Part shown: piece by piece, positions 25,420 to 35,862 of the stretch
Layout of the letters: each line of letters begins with the position of its first letter
Position numbering within the stretch: position 1 is the first letter of the stretch
DNA from: Petropleomorpha daqingensis
GTDB taxonomy: Bacteria > Actinomycetota > Actinomycetes > Mycobacteriales > Geodermatophilaceae
Assembly: GCF_013408985.1 (NCBI RefSeq)
Contig: NZ_JACBZT010000001.1
Span: 4,047,197-4,111,196, forward strand
Reading direction: 5' to 3'
Length of the DNA stretch: 64,000 nucleotides
Notes under the pieces: generated by a model
Seen by the model: the letters and a program-made list of their open reading frames with translations, nothing else
What the model was told of the DNA's origin: nothing
Databases searched by the model: none
Program-made: the position numbers and the translations under genes

Positions 25420-26789
25420 TCCGGCTCTCCCTCGCCGAGGTCGCGGACGCCGTCGGCGGCACCCGCACCGGGGACGCCGAGATCACCGGCGCGGTCACGG
25501 TCGACTCCCGCACCGTCGGCGCCGGCGACCTGTTCGTCGCGCTGCCGGGGGAGCGCGTGGACGGCGCCGACTTCGTGGCCGTCGCGGCGCAGGCCGGTGC
25601 GGCCGCGGCCCTCTCGACCCGTCCGGACGACGCGCTGCCCACCGTCGTCGTCGACGACCCGGTGGCCGCGCTCGGCCGGCTCGCCGCCGCCGTCCACGCC
25701 CGGCTCGCCGTCACCACGGTCGGCATCACCGGCTCCTCGGGCAAGACCTCGACCAAGGACCTGCTCGGCCAGGTGCTCGCCGCCGCGGGCCCGACGGTCA
25801 GCCCGCCCGGCTCGTACAACAACGACATCGGCCTGCCGCTGACCGTGCTCTCCGCCGACGAGGACACCCGGTTCCTCGTGCTCGAGATGGGCGCCCGCGG
25901 CCCCGGCCACATCGCCCGGCTCTGCGGCATCGCGCGGCCGGACATCGGCGTCGTGCTCAACGTCGGCTCGGCCCACCTCGGTGAGTTCGGCTCTGCGGAG
26001 GTCATCGCCCAGGCGAAGGGCGAGCTGGTCGAGGCGCTTCCGGAGAACGGCACCGCCGTCCTCAACGCCGACGACCCGCGGGTGATCGGCATGGCCCCGC
26101 GCACCGCCGCCCGCGTCGTCACGACCGGCATCCGCGAGCCCGCGGACGTCCGGGCCACCGGGGTCCGGCTGGACGAGTCCGGCCGCGCGCGGTTCACGCT
26201 GCACGCTGGCGGCGAGGAGCAGGACGTCGCCCTCCGCGTGGTCGGCGAGCACCAGGTCGCCAACGCGCTGTCCGCCGCGGGCGCGGCGCTGGCCGCGGGC
26301 CTGTCGCCCGCCGCGGTCGCCACGGCCCTGTCGGCGGCCGAGCCGCGCAGCCGGTGGCGCATGGAGGTCGGCCGACGTCCGGACGGCGTCACCGTGGTCA
26401 ACGACGCCTACAACGCCAACCCCGAGTCGATGCGGGCCGCCCTCGCCGCGCTGACGGCCCTGCCGGGGGAGCGGCGGATCGCCGTCCTCGGCGCGATGGC
26501 CGAGCTGGGCCCCGGCGGCGGTGCCGAGCACGAGCGGCTCGGCCGCGACGCGGCGGCCGCCGGGGTGGACCTCGTCGTCGCCGTCGGGGCCGATGCGGTA
26601 GGCATAGCGAGCGGGGCAGCGGCCGCCGGACGGCGGCCAGGAGAGGAGTCGGTGCACGTGCCGGACCGGGCTGCCGCCCGCGCGCTGCTGTCGGAGCTGC
26701 TCCGGCCCGGCGACGTCGTCCTGGTGAAGGCCAGCCGCAGCTACGGGCTGGAGCGCCTCGCCGAGGACCTGCTGGGGGCGGGCGCGTGA
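25416..26789 (+). CDS. murF: UDP-MurNAc-tripeptide:D-Ala-D-Ala ligase
   Basis: A 457-residue Mur ligase that adds D-Ala-D-Ala to UDP-MurNAc-tripeptide. The N-terminal domain starts MIRLSLAEVADAVGG. The ATP loop is GITGSSGKTSTKDLL (106-113 for the core), then SYNNDIGLPLT and LEMGARGPGHI. In the C-terminal domain NDAYNANPESMRAAL is a clear MurF hallmark. It overlaps murE and mraY by 4 bases at each end, so translation is coupled along the chain. Confidence 0.96.
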   Translation: MIRLSLAEVADAVGGTRTGDAEITGAVTVDSRTVGAGDLFVALPGERVDGADFVAVAAQAGAAAALSTRPDDALPTVVVDDPVAALGRLAAAVHARLAVTTVGITGSSGKTSTKDLLGQVLAAAGPTVSPPGSYNNDIGLPLTVLSADEDTRFLVLEMGARGPGHIARLCGIARPDIGVVLNVGSAHLGEFGSAEVIAQAKGELVEALPENGTAVLNADDPRVIGMAPRTAARVVTTGIREPADVRATGVRLDESGRARFTLHAGGEEQDVALRVVGEHQVANALSAAGAALAAGLSPAAVATALSAAEPRSRWRMEVGRRPDGVTVVNDAYNANPESMRAALAALTALPGERRIAVLGAMAELGPGGGAEHERLGRDAAAAGVDLVVAVGADAVGIASGAAAAGRRPGEESVHVPDRAAARALLSELLRPGDVVLVKASRSYGLERLAEDLLGAGA

Positions 26790-27862
26790 AATCCGTCCTC
26801 TTCGCCAGCGGCTTCGGCCTGATCATCTCGATCCTGCTCACGCCGCTGGCCATCCGCGCCTTCCGCCAGAAGGGGCTGGGGCAGGAGATCCGCGACGACG
26901 GCCCCGAGAGCCATCTGTCGAAGAAGGGCACGCCCACGATGGGCGGCACGGTGATCGTCGCGGCGACCGTCGGCGGCTACGTGATCGCCCACCTGCTGCT
27001 CGTCAGCCAGCCCGGCCGCGGGTTCACCGCCACCGGCGTGCTGCTGCTCTTCCTCATGGTGGGGCTCGGCACCGTCGGCTTCCTCGACGACTACCTGAAG
27101 ATCCGGCACCGCCGCAGCCTCGGGCTGAACAAGACGGCGAAGCTGGTCGGGCAGCTCGTGGTCGGGGTGACCTTCGCCGTCCTGGCGCTGAACTTCGAGA
27201 GCGGCGGCCAGACGCCGGCCTCGACCAGCGTCTCCTTCGTGCGCGACATCGCGCCGATGGGCCTCGGCGCGGTCGGGTTCGTGATCCTCGCCTACCTGTT
27301 CATCGCCGGTTTCTCCAACGCGGTGAACCTGACCGACGGCCTCGACGGTCTGGCGTCCGGGTGCTCGGCGATGGTGTTCGCCGCGTACGTGTTCATCTCG
27401 TTCTGGCAGTTCACCCACGACTGCGCGCTCAAGCCGATCGACGGCTGCTACCTGGTGCGCGACCCGCTCGACGTCACCCTCGTCGCCGCGGCGGCGCTCG
27501 GTGCCTGCCTGGGCTTCCTGTGGTGGAACACCAGCCCGGCGCGGATCTTCATGGGCGACACCGGCTCGCTGGCCCTCGGCGGCCTGATGTCCGGCCTGGC
27601 GATCGTCACCCGCACCGAGCTGCTGCTCGTCGTCCTCGGTGGGCTGTTCGTCGCGGTCACCCTGTCGGTGGTGATCCAGGTGGCCTTCTTCCGGGCGACC
27701 AGACGCCGGGTCTTCCGGATGGCACCGCTGCACCACCACTTCGAGCTGGCCGGCTGGACCGAGAACACCGTGATCGTGCGGTTCTGGCTGGTCACCGGCA
27801 TGGCCGTGGCGTTCGGGATCGGGCTGTTCTACACCGACTGGCTCTCGTTCGCGGGGCTGTGA
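26786..27862 (+). CDS. mraY: Phospho-MurNAc-pentapeptide translocase (lipid I synthase)
   Basis: A 358-residue polytopic membrane enzyme with ten predicted helices. It transfers phospho-MurNAc-pentapeptide to undecaprenyl phosphate. The conserved loops are GTPTMGG near residue 50, FLDDYLKI with the catalytic Asp pair near 93, NAVNLTDGLDGLA near 180, FMGDTGSLALG and the histidine loop PLHHHFELAGW. GTG start within the murF stop; its TGA likewise overlaps the murD GTG. Confidence 0.96.
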   Translation: MKSVLFASGFGLIISILLTPLAIRAFRQKGLGQEIRDDGPESHLSKKGTPTMGGTVIVAATVGGYVIAHLLLVSQPGRGFTATGVLLLFLMVGLGTVGFLDDYLKIRHRRSLGLNKTAKLVGQLVVGVTFAVLALNFESGGQTPASTSVSFVRDIAPMGLGAVGFVILAYLFIAGFSNAVNLTDGLDGLASGCSAMVFAAYVFISFWQFTHDCALKPIDGCYLVRDPLDVTLVAAAALGACLGFLWWNTSPARIFMGDTGSLALGGLMSGLAIVTRTELLLVVLGGLFVAVTLSVVIQVAFFRATRRRVFRMAPLHHHFELAGWTENTVIVRFWLVTGMAVAFGIGLFYTDWLSFAGL

Positions 27863-29262
27863 ACGTGCAGCTGTCCGGCCGGACCGTGCTGGTCGCCGGC
27901 CTCGGCGTGTCCGGGGCCGCGGCCGCGCGCGTGCTGCTCGAGCGCGGCGCGCGGGTGCTGCTCGCCGACGCCGCTCGCCCGTCGGCCGTCGACGCGTTGC
28001 TGGAGTCCGGTGCCGAGTGGCTCGGCCCGCTCGCCGAGGTGCCGGCGGACGTCGAGCTGGTGGTCACCTCGCCGGGCTGGCGCCCCGACGCCCCGCTGCT
28101 GGTGGACGCCGCCCGCCGCGGCATCGAGGTGCTCGGCGAGCCCGAGCTCGCCTGGCGGCTCCGGGCCGAGCCGGCCGCCCCGTGGTTGGCGGTCACCGGC
28201 ACCAACGGCAAGACGACGACGGTCACCATGCTCGAGGCGATCCTGCTCGCCGGCGGGCGGCGGGCGGTGGCCGCGGGCAACGTCGGCCGCCCGCTGGTCG
28301 AGGTGGTCACCGAGACGGGGGCGGACGGCGCCCCGGCCTACGACGCGGTCGCCGTCGAGCTCTCCAGCTTCCAGCTGCACTGGTCGAGCACGCTGGCCCC
28401 GCAGGCCGCCGCGGTGCTCAACATCGCTGACGACCACACCGACTGGCACGGCAGCTTCGCCGCCTACCGCGACGCCAAGGCGCGCATCCTGCGCGGGGCC
28501 GAGGTGGCGGTGGCCGACGCCTCCGACGAGGTCGCCGCCGCGCTGGTGGCCGGCGCGCCCCGGCCGGTGACGGTCACCCTGGGCGAGCCGGCGCCCGGCC
28601 AGCTCGGTGTGCGGGACGGCGCGCTGGTCGACCGCGCGTTCGCCGACGACCCGGCGGGGGAGGTGCTGCTCGAGGCCGGCGCGTTGCAGGTCAGCGGCCC
28701 GCACAACACCGTCAACGCGCTGGCCGCGGCGGCGCTGGCCCGGGCCGCCGGGATCCCGGCCACCGCGATCGCCGCGGGGCTGGCCGGCTTCCGCGGCGGC
28801 GCCCACCGCAACGTCCTGGTGGCCACGGTCGACGGGGTCGACTACGTCGACGACAGCAAGGCGACCAACCCGCACGCCGCCGGCGCCTCGCTCGCCGCCT
28901 ACCCCCGCGTGGTCTGGATCGCGGGCGGGCTGCTCAAGGGCGCCGACGTCGATCCGCTGGTCGAGGCGGTCGCGCCGCGGCTGGCCGGCGTCGTCCTGCT
29001 CGGCCGCGACCGGGCGCAGCTGGCCGCATCCCTCGCGCGACACGCCCCGTCGGTGCCGGTCGTCGAGGTGCCGAGCGGCGACGATGAGGGGATGGGGACC
29101 ACCGCTGAGCAGACGATGCGGCAGGTGGTGACCGAGGCCGCCCGGCTGGCCCGGCCCGGCGACACGGTGCTCATGGCCCCGGCCGCCGCCTCCATGGACG
29201 TGTTCACCGACTACGCCCACCGCGGGCGCGCCTTCGCCGACGCGGTGCGCGAGCTGGGTTAG
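27859..29262 (+). CDS. murD: UDP-MurNAc-L-Ala:D-glutamate ligase
   Basis: A 467-residue Mur ligase adding D-Glu. The N-terminal Rossmann domain starts [15 protein letters not shown]. The ATP loop is [14 protein letters not shown] (core 114-121), and [13 protein letters not shown] and [10 protein letters not shown] follow; [12 protein letters not shown] near 330 is the MurD hallmark of the C-terminal domain. GTG 27859 overlaps mraY; GTG 27865 is a possible alternative. The stop is followed by ftsW after 6 bases. Confidence 0.95.
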   Translation: MNVQLSGRTVLVAGLGVSGAAAARVLLERGARVLLADAARPSAVDALLESGAEWLGPLAEVPADVELVVTSPGWRPDAPLLVDAARRGIEVLGEPELAWRLRAEPAAPWLAVTGTNGKTTTVTMLEAILLAGGRRAVAAGNVGRPLVEVVTETGADGAPAYDAVAVELSSFQLHWSSTLAPQAAAVLNIADDHTDWHGSFAAYRDAKARILRGAEVAVADASDEVAAALVAGAPRPVTVTLGEPAPGQLGVRDGALVDRAFADDPAGEVLLEAGALQVSGPHNTVNALAAAALARAAGIPATAIAAGLAGFRGGAHRNVLVATVDGVDYVDDSKATNPHAAGASLAAYPRVVWIAGGLLKGADVDPLVEAVAPRLAGVVLLGRDRAQLAASLARHAPSVPVVEVPSGDDEGMGTTAEQTMRQVVTEAARLARPGDTVLMAPAAASMDVFTDYAHRGRAFADAVRELG

Positions 29263-29268
29263 CCCCGG

Positions 29269-30732
29269 ATGACCGCCGGCACCACCACCCGCCACGACAC
29301 CGGCTCGGTGTCGGACCGCCCCGCCGCGCGCCGCTACCGCGTGCGCCGGCTGCAGGGCCCCGACTGGCTGGACGGGCCCATGGTCAGCTGCACCCTCGTG
29401 CTGGGCGCGGCCGGTCTGCTGCTGGCGATCGGCCTGGTCATGGTGTTCTCCGCCTCCTCGGTCAAGGCCGCCCTGTCCCACGAGCCGGCCTGGGCGCCCG
29501 GCGTCCAGCAGCTGGTCTGGGCGGCCATCGGCGCCGTGGCGCTGGTGCTCGCGCTGCGGCTGCCGGTCGGGTTCCTGCGCCGGTGGTCGGGCTGGTTCAT
29601 GGTCGCGATGCTCGTGCTGCTGCTCGCCGTCCTCGTCTTCGGCGTCCAGCTCAACGGCGCCCGGCAGTGGTTCGACTTCACGATCGCCCACTTCCAGCCG
29701 TCGGAGCCCGCGAAGCTGGCCTTCGCCCTGTGGGGCGCGCACATGCTGGCCACCCGCGACCGGTACCTGACCACGAAGTCGCTGCTGCTGCCGATCATCC
29801 CGGCGTTCCTGCTCATCGCGGTGCTGCTGCTCGCCGAGCCGGATCTCGGGGGCGTGGTGACGTTCTTCGTCATCCTCGTCGCGCTGCTCTGGGCCGGCGG
29901 CGCCCGGCTCAAGGTCTGGCTGGGTCTGGGCGCCGTCGCGGCGATCGGCATCGTGTCGCTGATCGCCGTCGCCCCCTACCGGCTGGCCCGGTTCACCTCG
30001 TTCCTCGACCCGTTCGCCGACGCCTCCAACACCGGCTACCAGGCGGTCCGCGGGCTGTACGCCCTCGCGACCGGGGGCTTCTCCGGCGTCGGCCTCGGCA
30101 ACAGCCGGATGAAGTGGGGCCTGCTGCCGTACGGGGAGTCCGACTACATCTTCGCGATCATCGGCGAGGAGCTCGGTTTCCTCGGCTGCCTCGTCGTCGT
30201 CGCCCTCTACGGCGTGCTGGCCTACGTCGGGTTCCGCATCGCCCGCCGCTCGGCCGACCGGTTCGTCCAGCTGGCCAGCATCGCGATCACCACGTGGCTG
30301 GTCGGCCAGGCGACCATGAACATGGGGTACGTGGTGGGTCTGCTGCCGGTCACCGGCGTCACGCTGCCCCTGGTCTCGGCCGGGGGCACCTCGCTCGTGC
30401 TGACCTTGTTCATCGTCGGGGTGCTCGCCCGATTCGCGCTGTCCGAACCGGCCGCGATCGAGGCGCAGCAGAACCGTCGCCGCAGCCGGCTCTCGCGCTG
30501 GCTGCTGCCGGTGCCCGCGCACGCGGTCGACCCGGTGCGCTCGCGCCGGCGGCCGGGCAGCGGCCGGACGGTCGCCCGGGTGCCCGGTGGGGGAGCGGAG
30601 CGCACGCCGCGGCGCAGCACGCCGCCGCGCCGCCGCCCGCCGCTCGAGGAGCGGGAGCGCGGCGTCCCGCGCCGTCCCGTCGGCTCCCGCGTGTCCGAGG
30701 CGGCCACCCGCCGGCCGGGGCGGCCCGGATGA
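29269..30732 (+). CDS. ftsW: SEDS peptidoglycan glycosyltransferase FtsW
   Basis: A 487-residue SEDS protein polymerising septal glycan with FtsI. About ten membrane helices span residues 40-400. Hallmarks are [11 protein letters not shown], the catalytic-Asp loop [14 protein letters not shown] near 245, [27 protein letters not shown] (quoted in two parts: GLGNSRMKW and [15 protein letters not shown]) and [13 protein letters not shown]-terminal tail of about 85 residues is Arg/Pro-rich and cytoplasmic, as in other actinobacterial FtsW that bind FtsZ or other partners. It overlaps murG by 4 bases. Confidence 0.95.
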   Translation: MTAGTTTRHDTGSVSDRPAARRYRVRRLQGPDWLDGPMVSCTLVLGAAGLLLAIGLVMVFSASSVKAALSHEPAWAPGVQQLVWAAIGAVALVLALRLPVGFLRRWSGWFMVAMLVLLLAVLVFGVQLNGARQWFDFTIAHFQPSEPAKLAFALWGAHMLATRDRYLTTKSLLLPIIPAFLLIAVLLLAEPDLGGVVTFFVILVALLWAGGARLKVWLGLGAVAAIGIVSLIAVAPYRLARFTSFLDPFADASNTGYQAVRGLYALATGGFSGVGLGNSRMKWGLLPYGESDYIFAIIGEELGFLGCLVVVALYGVLAYVGFRIARRSADRFVQLASIAITTWLVGQATMNMGYVVGLLPVTGVTLPLVSAGGTSLVLTLFIVGVLARFALSEPAAIEAQQNRRRSRLSRWLLPVPAHAVDPVRSRRRPGSGRTVARVPGGGAERTPRRSTPPRRRPPLEERERGVPRRPVGSRVSEAATRRPGRPG

Positions 30733-31823
30733 GCCCGCTGTCGATCGCGCTCGCCGGCGGCGGCACGGGCGGCCACATCGAGCCCATGCTGGCGCTGGCC
30801 GACGCCCTGCGCCGCCGCGACGATGACCTGACGATCACCTGCCTGGGTACCGCCCGCGGCATGGAGACCCGGATCGTCCCCGCGCGGGGCTACGACCTGC
30901 GGCTGATCCCGCCGGTCCCGCTCCCGCGCAAGCCCACCCTCGACCTGCTCAAGGTGCCCGGCCGGGTCGTCGGCGCGGTCCGGCAGACCGCGGCGCTGCT
31001 GCGCGAGCTCGACGCCGACGTCGTCGTCGGCTTCGGCGGCTACGTCGCGCTGCCCGCGTACCTCGCTGCCCGGCGGGCACACGTACCGGTCGTGGTCCAC
31101 GAGCAGAACGCGCTGCCCGGCCTGGCCAACCGCATCGGCGCCCGGCTCGCCGCGCGGGTGGCGGTCACCGCGCCCGGGACACCGCTGCGGCACGCCGAGG
31201 TGGTCGGCATGCCGCTGCGCGGCGCCATCAGCGGCCTGGACCGCGCCGCCCGCCGCGCCGAGGCCCGGGCGGAGTTCGACCTGGACGCCGACCGGCCGAC
31301 CCTGCTGGTCTTCGGCGGCTCGCAGGGCGCCGCCTCGCTCAACCGGGCCGCCGTCGGCGCCGCCGACGCGCTCACCGCCGCCGGGGTGCAGGTGCTGCAC
31401 GCCCGCGGGCCGAAGAACACCGACGTCGAGGTGCCGGCCCGCCCGGCGGGCGAAGCGCCCTACGTCGTGGTCGACTACCTGGACCGCATGGACCTCGCCT
31501 ACGCCGCCGCCGACCTCGCCCTGTGCCGCTCGGGCGCGGTGACCGTCGCCGAGGTGGCCGCCGTCGGCTTGCCGGCCGCGTTCGTCCCGCTGCCGATCGG
31601 CAACGGCGAGCAGCGCCGCAACGCCCAGCCGCTGGTCGACGCCGGCGGCGGCCTGCTCGTGGAGGACGCCGACCTGAGCCCGGCGTGGATCGAGCAGCAC
31701 GTGGTGCCGCTGCTCACCGACGCCGACCGGCTGGCCGGCTTCGCGGCGCACGCCAAGGCCGCCGGGGCGCGGGACGCCGACGAGAAGCTGGCCGAGATCG
31801 TGCTGGAGGTGGCCCGTGGCTGA
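30729..31823 (+). CDS. murG: UDP-GlcNAc:lipid I N-acetylglucosaminyltransferase (lipid II synthase)
   Basis: A 364-residue GT-B glycosyltransferase acting at the inner membrane face. The N-terminal glycine loop is [18 protein letters not shown], and the membrane-associated [13 protein letters not shown] follows. The second glycine loop is [14 protein letters not shown] and the UDP-sugar site includes [16 protein letters not shown] and [13 protein letters not shown]. The N-terminal histidine of the first loop and the later Gln-Arg-Asn segment are intact. Overlaps: 4 bases with ftsW, 8 with murC. Confidence 0.95.
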   Translation: MSPLSIALAGGGTGGHIEPMLALADALRRRDDDLTITCLGTARGMETRIVPARGYDLRLIPPVPLPRKPTLDLLKVPGRVVGAVRQTAALLRELDADVVVGFGGYVALPAYLAARRAHVPVVVHEQNALPGLANRIGARLAARVAVTAPGTPLRHAEVVGMPLRGAISGLDRAARRAEARAEFDLDADRPTLLVFGGSQGAASLNRAAVGAADALTAAGVQVLHARGPKNTDVEVPARPAGEAPYVVVDYLDRMDLAYAAADLALCRSGAVTVAEVAAVGLPAAFVPLPIGNGEQRRNAQPLVDAGGGLLVEDADLSPAWIEQHVVPLLTDADRLAGFAAHAKAAGARDADEKLAEIVLEVARG

Positions 31824-33243
31824 GGTCACCTGGACCGAGCCGGTGCCGACGCCGGACGAGCTCGGGGCGGTGCACTTCGTCGGGATCGGCGGGGCCGGCA
31901 TGAGCGGGATTGCGCGGATCCTGCTGGCCCGCGGCGTCCCGGTCTCCGGCAGCGACCGCCGCGACACCCCGACGCTGCTGGCCCTGCGGGCGCTCGGCGC
32001 GCGGGTGGAGGTCGGCCACGACGCGGCGAACCTCGGCGCCGCCGACACGGTCGTCGTCTCCACGGCGATCCGCCCCGACAACCCCGAGCTCGCGGCGGCG
32101 CGCGAACGCGGGCTGCGCGTGCTGCCACGGGCGGTCGCGCTGGCCGCGGTGATGGCCGGACGGCGCAGCGTCGCCGTCGCCGGCACCCACGGCAAGACGT
32201 CGACCACCTCGATGCTCACGGTCGCGGTGCAGGCCTGCGGTGCCGACCCCTCGTTCGCGATCGGCGGCACCCTCAACGAGTCCGGCAGCAACGCCCACGC
32301 CGGCGAGGGCGACGTCTTCGTGGCCGAGGCCGACGAGAGCGACCGCTCGTTCCTGGTGCTGGCCCCCTTCGCGGGAATCGTCACCAACGTCGAGGCCGAC
32401 CACCTCGACAACTACGGCGACCTCGCGGCGGTGGAGGCGGCGTTCGACCGGTTCCTGCAGACCATCGACCCCGAGGGGTTCGTCGTCCTCTGCCTCGACG
32501 ACCCCGGCGCCGCACGGCTGGCCGACGTCCCGGTCAAGGCGCGGGTGCGCACCTACGGCACCGCCGCGGCGGCCGACCTGCGCCTGGTGGACGTCGCCGT
32601 CGGCGGGAACGGCGCGAGCTACACCGCCGTGCTGGACGGCACCGAGCTGGGCCGGGTGGAGATCCGGGTGCCGGGCGAGCACATGGCGCGCAACAGCGCC
32701 GCCGCCCTGCTGGCCGGGCTGGAGCTGGGGCTGCCGGTCGAGGGGCTGATCGAGGGCCTGGGCCGCTTCGGCGGCGTGCACCGGCGCTTCGAGCTCAAGG
32801 GCGTGGTCGGCGGCGTGCGCGTCTACGACGACTACGCCCACCACCCGACCGAGGTGCGCGCGCAGCTGGCCGCGGCCCGGGCGGTGGCCGGCGACGGCCG
32901 GCTCGTCGTCGCCTTCCAGCCGCACCTCTACAGCCGGACCCGCGAGTTCGCCGACGGCTTCGGCGACGCGCTCGGCCTGGCCGACGAGGTCGTGGTGATG
33001 GACGTCTACGGCGCCCGCGAGGACCCGGTGCCCGGCGTGACCGGTGCGATGGTCGCCGACGCCGTGCCGCTGCCCCCTGAGCGGGTGCTGTTCGAGCCGT
33101 CGTGGTCGGCCGCGGCGCCCGCGCTGGCCGCCCGCGCACGCCCCGGCGACCTGGTCATGACCATGGGCGCCGGCGACGTCTCGATGGTCGGGCCGGAGGT
33201 GCTGGAGGCCCTGCGCCGCGCGGGGGAGACCTCGGCATCGTGA
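31816..33243 (+). CDS. murC: UDP-MurNAc:L-alanine ligase
   Basis: A 475-residue first Mur ligase of the stem peptide. The Rossmann start is [17 protein letters not shown] and the ATP loop is [14 protein letters not shown] (123-130). ADESDRSFL and [10 protein letters not shown] follow, and [13 protein letters not shown] is the C-terminal histidine-rich hallmark. PgeF, encoded downstream of ftsZ, is known to correct MurC misincorporation of L-Ser, a functional link within this cluster. The stop overlaps the ftsQ GTG. Confidence 0.95.
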   Translation: MAEVTWTEPVPTPDELGAVHFVGIGGAGMSGIARILLARGVPVSGSDRRDTPTLLALRALGARVEVGHDAANLGAADTVVVSTAIRPDNPELAAARERGLRVLPRAVALAAVMAGRRSVAVAGTHGKTSTTSMLTVAVQACGADPSFAIGGTLNESGSNAHAGEGDVFVAEADESDRSFLVLAPFAGIVTNVEADHLDNYGDLAAVEAAFDRFLQTIDPEGFVVLCLDDPGAARLADVPVKARVRTYGTAAAADLRLVDVAVGGNGASYTAVLDGTELGRVEIRVPGEHMARNSAAALLAGLELGLPVEGLIEGLGRFGGVHRRFELKGVVGGVRVYDDYAHHPTEVRAQLAAARAVAGDGRLVVAFQPHLYSRTREFADGFGDALGLADEVVVMDVYGAREDPVPGVTGAMVADAVPLPPERVLFEPSWSAAAPALAARARPGDLVMTMGAGDVSMVGPEVLEALRRAGETSAS

Positions 33244-34040
33244 GCCGCACGGGCACGACCACGCGCGACCGCGCCGGCGCCCCGCAGAGCGTGCGCCGCG
33301 AGCGGCCGGCTCCCGCGCGCAACCGCCGGCGCGAGCACAGCCGCCGGCACAAGCGGCTGCGGCTGGCCCTCGTCGTGCCGGTCGTCGCCACGATCGCCTG
33401 GGCGCTGTGGGCCAGCCCGCTGCTGTCCGTCCGGTCCGTCCAGGTCGACGGCATCCAGGACGGCGGTGCGGTGTCGCTGTCCGCCGACGAGGTGCGCGAC
33501 GCCGCCGGGGTCCGCACGGGCACCCCGCTGCTGCGGGTCGACACCGACGCCGCCCGGGACCGGGTGGCCCGGCTGCCGCATATCAGCTCCGTGCAGGTGG
33601 CGCGCGGCTGGCCGTCCAGCGTGGTGATCACCGTGACCGAGCGGGTGCCGATCGCCGTCGTCCAGTCCGAGGGCCAGCGCTACCTGGTCGACGACGAGGG
33701 CGTGCTGTTCGACACGATCACCGGGAACCCGCCGGCCGGCGTGGTGCCGCTCGACGTCCGGCACCCGGCGGCGGGGGACCGCGCGACCGAGGCGGGCCTG
33801 GCGGCGCTGGCCAGCCTGCCGCGCACCGTGCGCGCCGACGTGGTCTCGGCCACGGCGACGACCGCCGAGGACGTCACGCTCACCCTGACCGACGGGACGA
33901 CGGTGCTCTGGGGCGACGGCGCCGACAGCGAGGCCAAGGGCCGGGTGCTCACGGCGCTGATCGCGCAGATCGCGGCCGGCACGCTCGACCCGGCGCACAC
34001 CATCGACGTCAGCGCTCCGGACGCGGTGGTGCTCCGCTAA
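33240..34040 (+). CDS. ftsQ: Cell division protein FtsQ (POTRA domain)
   Basis: A 266-residue bitopic protein. A basic cytoplasmic N-terminus of about 40 residues (ERPAPARNRRREHSRRHKRL) precedes one helix (LALVVPVVATIAWALWASPL, about residues 41-60). The POTRA region starts SVRSVQVDGI near 64 and contains LLRVDTDAARDRVARLPHI, with the typical VARGWPSSVVITVTER. The FtsQ beta domain follows. It is the last of the murE-ftsQ chain; in most actinobacteria ftsZ follows directly, but here two unrelated genes intervene. Confidence 0.93.
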   Translation: MSRTGTTTRDRAGAPQSVRRERPAPARNRRREHSRRHKRLRLALVVPVVATIAWALWASPLLSVRSVQVDGIQDGGAVSLSADEVRDAAGVRTGTPLLRVDTDAARDRVARLPHISSVQVARGWPSSVVITVTERVPIAVVQSEGQRYLVDDEGVLFDTITGNPPAGVVPLDVRHPAAGDRATEAGLAALASLPRTVRADVVSATATTAEDVTLTLTDGTTVLWGDGADSEAKGRVLTALIAQIAAGTLDPAHTIDVSAPDAVVLR

Positions 34041-34110
34041 CCGTCCAGCGGGTGGACACTCCGCGCGCCGGCACCTCCGCCGGGAGACGCCGGAAGGGCA
34101 GGAGCCGCCC

Positions 34111-34908
34111 GTGTCCTCGCACGAGTACCTGTTGGACAACCAGGCGCGGCAGGCGGTCGACCGCTTCGGCGCCCTGTCGGCGCTCTTCGACCCGGTCACC
34201 TTCCGGCACGTCGACGCGCTGGGGATCGGGCCGGGCGGGCGGTGCTGGGAGGTCGGCGCGGGCGGCCCCTCGGTGCCCGACGGCCTCGCCGACCGCGTGC
34301 GTCCCGGAGGCCGGGTCCTGGCCACCGACCTGGACACCCGCTGGCTCGACGGCCGGACCGGACCCTCGGTCGAGGTGGCCCGCCACGACGTGGTCACCGA
34401 CGACCCGCCGGACGGCGGGTTCGACCTCGTCCACGCGCGGCTGGTGCTGCTCCACCTGCCGGCGCGCGAGGAGGCGCTGCGCCGGATGATCTCCGCGCTG
34501 CGGCCCGGTGGGTGGTTGCTGGTGGAGGACTACGACGTCAGCCTGCAGCCGCTCATCTGCCCGGACGCCGTCACGTCGGACCACCGGTTGGCGAACGCGG
34601 TCAAGGCCGCCTTCCGGCAGCTCCTGGTCGACCGCGGCGCCGACACCGAGCTCGGCCGGAAGCTGCCCCGGCTGCTGCGGGAGGCCGGCCTCACGGAGGT
34701 GCGGGCCGACGCCTACTTCCCGCTCGCGGTGCCCGCCGTGGCGGTGCTCGAGGCGGCCAACGTCCGGCAGGTCCGCGACGCGCTCGTCGAGCGCGGGGAC
34801 GTGACCGCCGCCGAGGTGGACCGGTACCTCGAGCTCGCCTCGACCGCAGAGGTGGACCTCGCCACCGCGCCGCTGGTCTCCGCGTGGGGCCGGCGCGCGC
34901 CGTCCTGA
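34111..34908 (+). CDS. Class I SAM-dependent methyltransferase inserted between ftsQ and ftsZ
   Basis: A 265-residue small-molecule-type methyltransferase. The SAM motif is CWEVGAGGPSVPDGLADRV near residues 47-65 and ATDLDTRWLD follows. Motif IV is FDLVHARLVLLHLPAREEAL and motif V is LRPGGWLLVEDYDVS. The GTG start has GGCAGGAG 7 bases upstream. Its substrate is unknown; relatives occur as stress- or antibiotic-linked methyltransferases. The position between ftsQ and ftsZ is unusual. It may be cotranscribed with the following AhpD-like gene across 41 bases. Confidence 0.86.
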   Translation: MSSHEYLLDNQARQAVDRFGALSALFDPVTFRHVDALGIGPGGRCWEVGAGGPSVPDGLADRVRPGGRVLATDLDTRWLDGRTGPSVEVARHDVVTDDPPDGGFDLVHARLVLLHLPAREEALRRMISALRPGGWLLVEDYDVSLQPLICPDAVTSDHRLANAVKAAFRQLLVDRGADTELGRKLPRLLREAGLTEVRADAYFPLAVPAVAVLEAANVRQVRDALVERGDVTAAEVDRYLELASTAEVDLATAPLVSAWGRRAPS

Positions 34909-34949
34909 CCCGGCTGGACCGCTCCCGCACGCCGGCGCAGCATGGGCCG

Positions 34950-35531
34950 ATGAGCGCGCCGATCAGCCGGTTCCCCGTCGTCCCCACCGCCGACCTGCCC
35001 GACGACCTCCGCGAGCGCTACGCCGCCGTCGAGGAGCGCTCCGGGTTCCTGCCCCACGTCTTCGGCGCGCTGGCCTGGCGCCCGGCCGAGGCGGCCGCGT
35101 TCTTCGCCTACCACGACGCCCTCATGGACAAGGAGACGCCGGGGCTGTCCAAGGGCGACAGGGAGCTGATCGTGGTGGCCACCAGCGCGGCCAACGACTG
35201 CCTCTACTGCGTCGTCGCGCACGGCGCCATCGCGCGGATCCGCACCCGCGACCCCTACCTCGCCGACCAGGTCGCCGTCGACTGGCGCAAGGCGCCGCTG
35301 TCGCCGCGGATGCACGCCGTCCTCGAGGTGGCCGTGCGGCTGGCCGTGGAGCCGGCGGCGGTGAGCGCCGCCGACCTCGACCGGCTGCGCGAGCAGGGGC
35401 TCACCGAGGACGACGTCTGGGACGTCGGCGCGATCGTGGCGTTCTTCGCGCTGTCGAACCGGCTGGCGCACTGGGCGGCGATCCCGCCGAACGAGGAGTT
35501 CTTCCTCCTCGGACGGCTGCCGAATGCCTGA
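34950..35531 (+). CDS. AhpD-like alkylhydroperoxidase / peroxidase-related protein
   Basis: A 193-residue carboxymuconolactone decarboxylase/AhpD-fold protein of the peroxidase-related subfamily. The redox motif CLYCVVAHG (CxxC with a following His) is near residues 89-97, within ELIVVATSAANDCLYCV. The N-terminus contains FLPHVFGALAWRPAE, and the C-terminal NRLAHWAAIPPNEEFF is typical. The likely role is peroxide reduction or redox sensing. It is the second gene of the insertion between ftsQ and ftsZ, and a 331-base promoter region follows. Confidence 0.87.
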   Translation: MSAPISRFPVVPTADLPDDLRERYAAVEERSGFLPHVFGALAWRPAEAAAFFAYHDALMDKETPGLSKGDRELIVVATSAANDCLYCVVAHGAIARIRTRDPYLADQVAVDWRKAPLSPRMHAVLEVAVRLAVEPAAVSAADLDRLREQGLTEDDVWDVGAIVAFFALSNRLAHWAAIPPNEEFFLLGRLPNA

Positions 35532-35862
35532 ATCCGCAGGTCGGGGTCGAGGGTTGGTCACACCCGTCGCAGCCGACACGCTCGACACGCGCGACACGCC
35601 CGGTGGACGAAACAGTCTGCGGGGAGACGTACGGCACGGTCTGCAGCCGCCCGTGAGACGTTTCGAGGGCGGGTCGTCACACTTCGTGATGCTCTTGTGA
35701 CGAACGGGTCCTCAGAGATTGGTGAGAACGCGGCCGGCCGACACGCCGGTCCACCGAGGGTGTTTGTGCCGCCCCGATGGCCTGCCTAACTTCCTCTCCG
35801 TCGACCGAGTTGACATAACTGTAAGGCTGTACTCGAGGTTGAGGGACGGGTTGGAGCGCCGC
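35532..35862 (+). other. 331-base promoter region of ftsZ
   Basis: No gene is supported here. It holds a conserved-looking TTGACATAAC block at 35810 and an RBS GGAG at 35853-35856. Short repeats TCGACACGC/GCGACACGC lie near 35580-35600. AT content rises locally (TTGACATAACTGTAAGGCTG), unusual for this genome. Confidence 0.7.
35810..35842 (+). promoter_or_regulatory. Candidate ftsZ promoter (TTGACATAACTGTAAG block)
   Basis: TTGACA at 35810-35815 is a consensus -35. TAACTGTAAGGCTG and ACTCGAGGTTGAGG follow. From memory, the TTGACATAAC...TAA...GAGGTTGAGG block upstream of ftsZ is conserved among actinobacteria, which supports a promoter; the exact -10 is not clear. Confidence 0.55.
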
